Shown one piece after another: positions 23,100 through 27,794 of a stretch of 27,794 nucleotides of DNA (position 1 is its first letter; each line of letters begins with the position of its first letter). The notes beneath the pieces were generated by a model that saw only the letters and a program-made list of their open reading frames with translations, had not been told where the DNA came from and did no database searches. The translations under genes were made by a program, and so were the position numbers. Origin of the DNA: an uncultured Bacilli bacterium (GTDB lineage: Bacteria; Bacillota_I; Bacilli_A; RF39; UBA660); assembly GCA_934089255.1 (NCBI GenBank), contig CAKOJI010000017.1, positions 1 through 27,794 of the forward strand, given 5' to 3'.

Positions 23100-23128
23100 A
23101 ATATACTATATATGATAGCTTTTGTCAA
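23100..23128 (-). promoter_or_regulatory. Promoter of the type III antitoxin RNA
   Basis: On the minus strand: TTGACA (23123-23128, exact), a 17-base spacer and TATATT (23100-23105, one mismatch). Together with 12720-12747 it is one of the best promoters in the window, as expected for a highly expressed antitoxin RNA. Confidence 0.85.
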
Positions 23129-23198
23129 TTTTCTTTCTAAGAAATATATATTATATTTTATGTAAAAATACAAATTTTATTATCTTTAAAAAGAAAAA

Positions 23199-23354
23199 CT
23201 AACACGTTCTTTTATTTTTTGCATAATTGAAGGCACTTCCGATATTTCTTCCTAGTTCTAAAAACATTCCAATTAATCTAACTAAACTATTTAAAAATGT
23301 TCCAGATGTATAACTTGCACCACCAACAACGCTAACTAATTCAACTTTACTCAT
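23199..23354 (-). CDS. Double-glycine-leader bacteriocin-like peptide 2
   Basis: 51 residues. The leader MSKVELVSVVGG ends in Gly-Gly, the cut site of C39 peptidase exporters, with E and L in family-like positions. The predicted mature peptide is 39 residues and begins ASYTSGTFLNSLVRLIG. It is amphipathic, contains GRNIG (a GxxxG helix-contact motif), and ends in a basic KNKRTC with a single Cys. The ATG directly abuts the TAA of peptide 1 with no spacer and no strong ribosome binding site, which points to coupled translation and near-equal production. Together these fit a two-peptide (class IIb) bacteriocin. Activity is not shown, and no immunity gene is recognised. Confidence 0.75.
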   Translation of the reverse strand: MSKVELVSVVGGASYTSGTFLNSLVRLIGMFLELGRNIGSAFNYAKNKRTC

Positions 23355-23498
23355 TTAATTGCATCTAAGTGGTCTTAAAAAACCGTCAACAATTCCAACG
23401 ATAAAGCTTCCTAGTGCTGCAATAAATAATCCTAGTCCTACTTTACCAGCAACTTTTCCACCAGAAATAGCCATTAATTTATTATTTTCTAATACCAT
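23355..23498 (-). CDS. Double-glycine-leader bacteriocin-like peptide 1
   Basis: 47 residues. The leader MVLENNKLMAISGG ends in Gly-Gly; the predicted mature peptide is 33 residues. It begins KVAGKVGLGLFIAALG, is strongly hydrophobic and Gly-rich, and contains GIVDG (GxxxG). It ends FLRPLRCN with one Cys. Its ATG is two bases after the stop of the exporter/peptidase gene, and AGGAA in the end of that gene is the ribosome binding site. The size, leader and position fit a class II bacteriocin precursor. An alternative is a GG-type signalling peptide, but two hydrophobic peptides in tandem favour a bacteriocin. Confidence 0.78.
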   Translation of the reverse strand: MVLENNKLMAISGGKVAGKVGLGLFIAALGSFIVGIVDGFLRPLRCN

Positions 23499-23500
23499 AC

Positions 23501-25480
23501 TTATTCCTTTCTAAAAGTTAAACCCTTTGAGAATAAGAATTCTAGATCTTTATGACTAACATAAATTATAATTCTATCTTTATAATAATTTAATATATTT
23601 TTAACAATATCAACTTCTAAATCATAATCAGTTTCTTTTAATATTTCATCTAATACAATTATTATTTTAGAATTTAATAATATTCTAGCAAGTATGACTC
23701 TGTTTTTCTCTCCACCACTTAATGAATTATTATTAATAATATAACTATTTAAGCCAACATCTCTCACTATTTTTATATTGTATATTTTACATATTTCCAA
23801 TATATTATCTAACTCACTTTTAACATATTTTTTACCCAATGTTATATTATTAATTAACGTATCATTAAATAATTCTTCATCTTGAGAACCATAACTAACT
23901 ATATTATCTAAATTAATATCTCTCATATTATAATTATTAAGCCTAATATCACCTTCATAATTAACTATCTCATTATTTAAAATTTTTAATAAAGTACTCT
24001 TACCTATACCAGATGGACCTTTTAAAAATATTTTATCATTACTTTTAATAACATAACTTAAATTATTTATAATTACATTATCATTTATTCTATATGATAA
24101 ATTATTTATTGATATAGTATTAACTTTATCTTTAATAATTTTCTTATCACTTACCTTTAAAGATAATAAATCATTATTTTTATTAATAATTCTTTTAAAT
24201 AATATTAATGAAGGATAATAACTAACAAGTTTTTTTATAATATTTACAAAATAATTAATAATCATAATTATTAAAATACCATTTATTATATTAAAATTAT
24301 TATCAATTATAAAATATAAACTAATTATATTAATAAAACTAATAATTATTTCATTTAATGAATTAATAAAACATACTTTCTTACTAATATCTATATTCAT
24401 ATTATTTACGTTATCTAAATTTTCATTTATATTATCACTAAAATAATTAAATGTTTTAGCATGTATTACACTTTCATACTTTGTAATATAATCGACTATA
24501 TTGGAGATATACGATTCTTCTAAATTTATAGAATAATTAATTTTATTAATAAGTTTTTTATGAATTATTTTATTAAAATATATGAATAATAAACAGACTG
24601 GACACATTATAAAGAATAGTCTATAATCTATACCACAAATTATAAAAGATATAATAATAAGCATTATAACATTAATTAATAAATCTATTACATAATTAAA
24701 TATATTTTTACTTAATTCATTTAGTTCATTAAATCTAGCTACTAACTCTCCTTTCTGTTTTAACTTTAAATAATTTAAAGGGAGTTTAAAAATATGTGAA
24801 AAAAATACATTTATAATCTTTTTATTAAATTTATTACTATATTTAATCACACTTATATTTTTTATATAATCAATTATATTTTTTAAAAAAGTACAAAATA
24901 CTAACAAAAAAATTAATTTATTATTTATATCTAATATTTTAATATCAAAACTATCTACTATAGATAATACAATTAAGAGTATAGAAAGAGTTACAATTAA
25001 GAATATTTTTTTTATATGATCTCGTGCATATTTTTTTATAATATTATTTAAACACTTATTATTATTAAGTTTAGGTATAACACCTACCGGTTTAAAGCAT
25101 ATTATATTACCAGTAAATAGTTTATAAAATTCATCTTGTTTTATTTTTTTAAATCCAATAGCAGGATCCATAATAATTATATAATCTTTTATTATTTTAT
25201 AAACTACTACAAAATGATATAATCCACTACTGTATTTTAAATGGGCAATAACTGGTAAATTATTATTAATAGTATCAACCCTTAATCCCCAAGAATTAAA
25301 TCCAATACTTTTTGCATATTTAACTAGTTCATACGCGTTAGTTCCTAAACTTGATGTATTAGTTTCCATTCTAAGTGTTTCAAGCGGAATATTTCCTTTA
25401 TAATACCTAATAATAGATAGCAAAGACGAAATGCCACAATCACTATTTTCTTCTTGTATAACTTCGTAGTATTTTTTCAT
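23501..25480 (-). CDS. Peptidase-containing ABC transporter (C39 bacteriocin processing and export)
   Basis: 659 residues from ATG at 25480, preceded by GAAGGGAG at good spacing; the longer GTG start at 25513 is less likely. The N-terminal C39 peptidase has Cys15 (ENSDCGIS), His89 (GLYHFVVVY) and Asp105 (IMDPAIG), with Gln9 as oxyanion residue. About 165-410 is the membrane domain, with roughly six hydrophobic segments. The ATPase covers about 456-659: GPSGIGKST (near 488), a Q-loop in YGSQDEE, LSGGEKNR (near 587), IIIVLDE and the switch His in YVSHKD. It would cut double-glycine leaders and export the two peptides encoded directly downstream. It is somewhat shorter than typical (about 700). 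No separate accessory (LcnD/HlyD-type) gene is next to it. Confidence 0.92.
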   Translation of the reverse strand: MKKYYEVIQEENSDCGISSLLSIIRYYKGNIPLETLRMETNTSSLGTNAYELVKYAKSIGFNSWGLRVDTINNNLPVIAHLKYSSGLYHFVVVYKIIKDYIIIMDPAIGFKKIKQDEFYKLFTGNIICFKPVGVIPKLNNNKCLNNIIKKYARDHIKKIFLIVTLSILLIVLSIVDSFDIKILDINNKLIFLLVFCTFLKNIIDYIKNISVIKYSNKFNKKIINVFFSHIFKLPLNYLKLKQKGELVARFNELNELSKNIFNYVIDLLINVIMLIIISFIICGIDYRLFFIMCPVCLLFIYFNKIIHKKLINKINYSINLEESYISNIVDYITKYESVIHAKTFNYFSDNINENLDNVNNMNIDISKKVCFINSLNEIIISFINIISLYFIIDNNFNIINGILIIMIINYFVNIIKKLVSYYPSLILFKRIINKNNDLLSLKVSDKKIIKDKVNTISINNLSYRINDNVIINNLSYVIKSNDKIFLKGPSGIGKSTLLKILNNEIVNYEGDIRLNNYNMRDINLDNIVSYGSQDEELFNDTLINNITLGKKYVKSELDNILEICKIYNIKIVRDVGLNSYIINNNSLSGGEKNRVILARILLNSKIIIVLDEILKETDYDLEVDIVKNILNYYKDRIIIYVSHKDLEFLFSKGLTFRKE

Positions 25481-25491
25481 GCTATTTACTC

Positions 25492-25541
25492 CCTTCACTA
25501 TACATATACCCACTTTTTTTGCATTTCCTTTTTTTTTTCTT
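25492..25541 (-). repeat. Right copy of the duplicated 5' element, upstream of the exporter gene
   Basis: Near-identical to 1-50. On the minus strand a ten-A run is followed by GGAAATGC, seven A, GTGGGTATATGTATAGT, then the ribosome binding site of the exporter. A mini-ORF at 25498-25524 reads MQKKWVYV. A TATAGT hexamer could be a -10, but transcription would then start almost at the ribosome binding site. Its place between murB and the exporter makes a regulatory role likely. Confidence 0.6.
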
Positions 25542-25561
25542 AAATTTTTTCAAAAAAAAAA

Positions 25562-26434
25562 TTAATACTTAATAATTTCTTGTTCAAGTATTAACTCAAT
25601 ATTATATTTTTCTAATATAACTTTCTTAATATAATTTATTAAATCTATTATATCTTTACTAGTTGCATTACCCTTATTAATAATAAAGTTAGCATGCTTA
25701 ATTGAAACATAAGCATCATTTATATTGTATCCTTTTAAACCAGCTTCATCTATTAATTTTCCACTAGATAAGTTTACTGGATTTCTAAAAACACTACCCG
25801 CATTAGGATATTCTAAAGGCTGACTATTTTTACGTTTTTGATTATTTTCTTTTATTATACTAAGCATCTCATCTTTATTTTTAAACTCAAATTTAAATTT
25901 AGCACTCAAAATAATTTTATTTTTATTATTTTTAAAAATGCTATCTCTATAAGAAAAATTACATTCACTATTTTTAATTTCAAAAACTTTACCATTTTCT
26001 AAATAACTAACACTAATTAATTTATCACTTATATTTGTACCATAACAACCTGCATTTTGAACAATAGCACCACCTAAAGTACCTGGTATTCCACATAAGT
26101 TTTCTATTCCACCCAAATTATTATTAACAATATTCATTACAAAAACATTTAGCATTTCCCCTGCTTCTACATATACTTCGTCTTTATTAATAATACATTT
26201 ATTTAAGTTACTTAACAAAATAATTACACCATCATAATCTTCATCAGGAAGTATAATATTACTGCCATTTCCAATTATTAAATATTTAATATTATCATTA
26301 TTTAAATAATTAATTAGTAATTCTAAAGACTTTATATTATATGGTTTAACCAAATAACGAGCCTTACCCCCAATTCTATAAGTATTATATCTTTTTAAAT
26401 CTACATTTTCTAAAACTTCTCCAAACTCTTTCAT
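25562..26434 (-). CDS. murB: UDP-N-acetylenolpyruvoylglucosamine reductase
   Basis: 290 residues. The FAD-binding N-terminal half has NTYRIGGKARYLVKP (about 16-30) and IIGNGSNIIL. The central GIENLCGIPGTLGGAIVQNAGCYG and YRDSIF are typical, and the catalytic Ser lies in PNAGSVFRNP. The C-terminal GLKGYNINDAYVSIKHANFIINKGNAT is intact. It reduces UDP-GlcNAc-enolpyruvate to UDP-MurNAc with NADPH, so the organism makes peptidoglycan; this argues against a wall-less mollicute. A short promoter-hairpins-terminator element lies just upstream. A separate TATAAT (26454-26459) about 20 bases before the ATG could drive the gene directly. Confidence 0.95.
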   Translation of the reverse strand: MKEFGEVLENVDLKRYNTYRIGGKARYLVKPYNIKSLELLINYLNNDNIKYLIIGNGSNIILPDEDYDGVIILLSNLNKCIINKDEVYVEAGEMLNVFVMNIVNNNLGGIENLCGIPGTLGGAIVQNAGCYGTNISDKLISVSYLENGKVFEIKNSECNFSYRDSIFKNNKNKIILSAKFKFEFKNKDEMLSIIKENNQKRKNSQPLEYPNAGSVFRNPVNLSSGKLIDEAGLKGYNINDAYVSIKHANFIINKGNATSKDIIDLINYIKKVILEKYNIELILEQEIIKY

Positions 26435-26469
26435 ATCTCACCAACTCACTCTAATTATATCAAATTATC

Positions 26470-26552
26470 AAAAAAAGAATAACAAAATGTTATTCTCTAC
26501 GAATTAGTGCTTCACTAATCCAACCCTTATAGCAATAATCTATTCTTGCTAC
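26470..26552 (-). ncRNA. Short structured RNA or attenuated leader upstream of murB
   Basis: The predicted transcript is about 80 nt and begins near 26550. It has three successive hairpins. The first is GTAGCAA with TTGCTAT (26546-26552 and 26529-26535) and a 10-base loop. The second is a 9-bp stem with loop AAG (26501-26521). The third is a 9-bp terminator stem (26476-26484 with 26488-26496) followed by T7. An unpaired AAGGGTT lies between the first two. No known riboswitch or T-box consensus is recognised. It may be a free sRNA, or a leader whose terminator controls murB. Confidence 0.5.
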
Positions 26553-26556
26553 ATTA

Positions 26557-26585
26557 AATATATTACTTTACATTATACTTTTCAA
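26557..26585 (-). promoter_or_regulatory. Promoter of the structured RNA upstream of murB
   Basis: On the minus strand: TTGAAA (26580-26585), a 17-base spacer and TATATT (26557-26562). Each hexamer has one mismatch to consensus. Confidence 0.65.
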
Positions 26586-26619
26586 TATATTTAAATTTGG
26601 TTGACATAGTCAATTTACA

Positions 26620-27794
26620 CTAATTGATTGTGTAAGGATTTGAAATAGTTCCATTTCCTCCAGTTATTTGTGTGCTAGACAAGAGAGTTACTGCTGGACG
26701 TGAATTAAGGGTTGAATCAACGGAAATATATGAAAAAAAGCCATTGGGTTCAATATAAATCATTTGATCGTACCCATCCACATCAACCACGCGGAACTTA
26801 GGAGAAAGAGACCACCATAATATATAATCGTTCCTTACATAATTATTTATTAAATAATGAGTATAATTAGTTGAATCAGTTACACCTGCAAATGACATTT
26901 CATCTGCTGTTAATGTTCCTACGTACATATCTGTATTATCTCTATATTTATTTAATTTTGTTCCTGTGCATTTTAAAGATGGACTTTTATCTTCATATAC
27001 TCTTTTATAAGCACCATAATATTGATTACCACTACTAGTAGAAACAACATTATGATCAAAACACCAATCATCTACTTTTAAATAATCATTTAATGATTTA
27101 CCAGTTGTTAATTTAGAACTTAATGTCGTTTGGAAACTCTTTAATGAGTCAGCAAGACCACCAGAATAATTTAAAAAGTCTGCTTTATTATTTGAGTCAT
27201 AACCAAATACAACATCCGTTCCATCACTCCAATTACCAGTATAAGATGAACTATTACATTCAGCACTTCTATCTTCTAATATTAATTTTGTAGAGCCATC
27301 TCCTTCAATTCTTACAATCTTCCAACACATTCCTGCAAAATTAACATAATTATCTTCTACTCCACCTCTATAGTAATAACTTGTTCCATAATCATCTGGT
27401 GTTGTACTTAATTCTTTTTCTGTAGATTTTATAATTAGTGAATCTGAATTTATTGTTACATATTTTATGGTTGATGTTATATCAGATACATTAGTTGATA
27501 TTTTATATATACTATTTTGATTTTGTGTGTTTGATGTTGTTGGTTTACTTGTACTCCATACTGCATATTTTCCTACTAAACTACTTGCCATTGATGTTGT
27601 ATATTTACTAGTTGCAACTGTTGGATTTACTAAAGTTAATTTACCAGTTGTTTCGTTTACAGTATAATCATTGGCATATGAAATATAGTAATTTGTTGCA
27701 CTACTTCTTGATGAAGGAAATGTTGTTGGGTCTGTTCCTTTTAAATATATAAATGAACTTGTTGCTTGTGCTGGTAAAGTTTTAGGAGTACTAA
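26620..27794 (-). CDS. Surface protein paralogue C (5' part beyond the window)
   Basis: The frame is open from the TAG at 26620 to the window edge, at least 390 residues, so the Met at 27591 is internal. The upstream residues (STPKTLPAQ ... YYISYANDYTVNETTGKLTL) match the middle domain of paralogue B (TPKTKVAEE ... YYWTYGTGYTINERTGKFTL), followed by the shared LVGKYAVWST. The C-terminal domain begins TPDDYGTSYYYRGGVEDNY and contains CWKIVRIEGDGSTKLIL, DWCFDH and SLKCTGT. It ends WWSLSPKF, a divergent 30-residue stretch, then SRPAVTLLSS. That stretch (26701-26820) is again richer in G+C (about 45 of 120) than its flanks, but without the C-ending codon pattern of paralogue B. The N-terminal anchor is not visible. 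Role inferred: surface recognition. Confidence 0.75.
   Translation of the reverse strand, partial: STPKTLPAQATSSFIYLKGTDPTTFPSSRSSATNYYISYANDYTVNETTGKLTLVNPTVATSKYTTSMASSLVGKYAVWSTSKPTTSNTQNQNSIYKISTNVSDITSTIKYVTINSDSLIIKSTEKELSTTPDDYGTSYYYRGGVEDNYVNFAGMCWKIVRIEGDGSTKLILEDRSAECNSSSYTGNWSDGTDVVFGYDSNNKADFLNYSGGLADSLKSFQTTLSSKLTTGKSLNDYLKVDDWCFDHNVVSTSSGNQYYGAYKRVYEDKSPSLKCTGTKLNKYRDNTDMYVGTLTADEMSFAGVTDSTNYTHYLINNYVRNDYILWWSLSPKFRVVDVDGYDQMIYIEPNGFFSYISVDSTLNSRPAVTLLSSTQITGGNGTISNPYTIN

Noticed and set aside
25481..25513. GTG start at 25513 giving an 11-residue extension of the ABC exporter
   Set aside because: The ATG at 25480 has GAAGGGAG at ideal spacing and gives the usual C39 N-terminus; the extension lies in the duplicated upstream element.
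26470..26552. SRP RNA, T-box or known riboswitch upstream of murB
   Set aside because: No GGAAG-type SRP apical loop, no T-box AGGGTGG core and no riboswitch consensus that I recognise.

Overview
This is a very AT-rich window (by eye about a quarter G+C). Gene content and order (cca, dnaD, nth; nusB, xseA, xseB; clpP, gap, murB) suggest a low-GC Bacillota/Mycoplasmatota-type bacterium, probably an uncultured gut Bacilli lineage. This is inferred from gene style, not from a marker gene. Nearly every gene is on the minus strand; clpP is the only clear plus-strand gene. TGA is used as a real stop (for example at 7565, 18976 and 22608), so the standard bacterial code applies. Translation starts are often preceded by GGTGAT- or GGAG-type ribosome binding sites, and several terminator hairpins overlap stop codons.

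Layout, left to right. 1-6519: a surface/accessory block with a GH31-like protein whose active site looks degenerate, a small TIR/deoxyribosyltransferase-like protein, and two paralogous membrane-anchored surface proteins. A third, partial paralogue is at 26620-27794. One of them carries a 96-nt tip-coding patch with abruptly different codon usage. 6541-10923: housekeeping genes (gap, a uridine-kinase-like nucleoside kinase, clpP, and a nucleosidase-acetyltransferase fusion). 11008-12693: an unassigned 561-residue protein with two R-N-x3-H HEPN-type ribonuclease motifs, behind its own strong promoter. 12766-18148: a lipoprotein, then the core information-processing genes xseB, xseA, nusB, nth, dnaD and cca, and a CmpB-like membrane protein.

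18149-25541 is an accessory island. It begins with a 430-nt gene-free stretch that holds a highly structured plus-strand element. Next is a LysR-controlled operon coding for a radical-SAM-like protein, a HAD nucleotidase and a MazG-like pyrophosphohydrolase; the last has one in-frame TGA where the family has Trp. A hypothetical gene follows. Then comes a type III toxin-antitoxin module: a strong promoter, two degenerate RNA repeats, a terminator, a ToxN/TenpN/CptN-like toxin, and a small ORF overlapping the toxin stop by ATGA. Last is a compact bacteriocin-like locus: a C39-peptidase ABC transporter followed by two double-glycine-leader peptides with GxxxG motifs. The two peptide genes and the 46-codon ORF are short and were found by direct translation.

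25562-27794: murB, preceded by a short promoter-hairpins-terminator RNA element, then the partial third surface paralogue. The strongest candidates for new biology are the two-peptide bacteriocin locus, the double-HEPN protein, the type III TA module with its extra ORF, and the hypervariable-looking tip of the surface protein.
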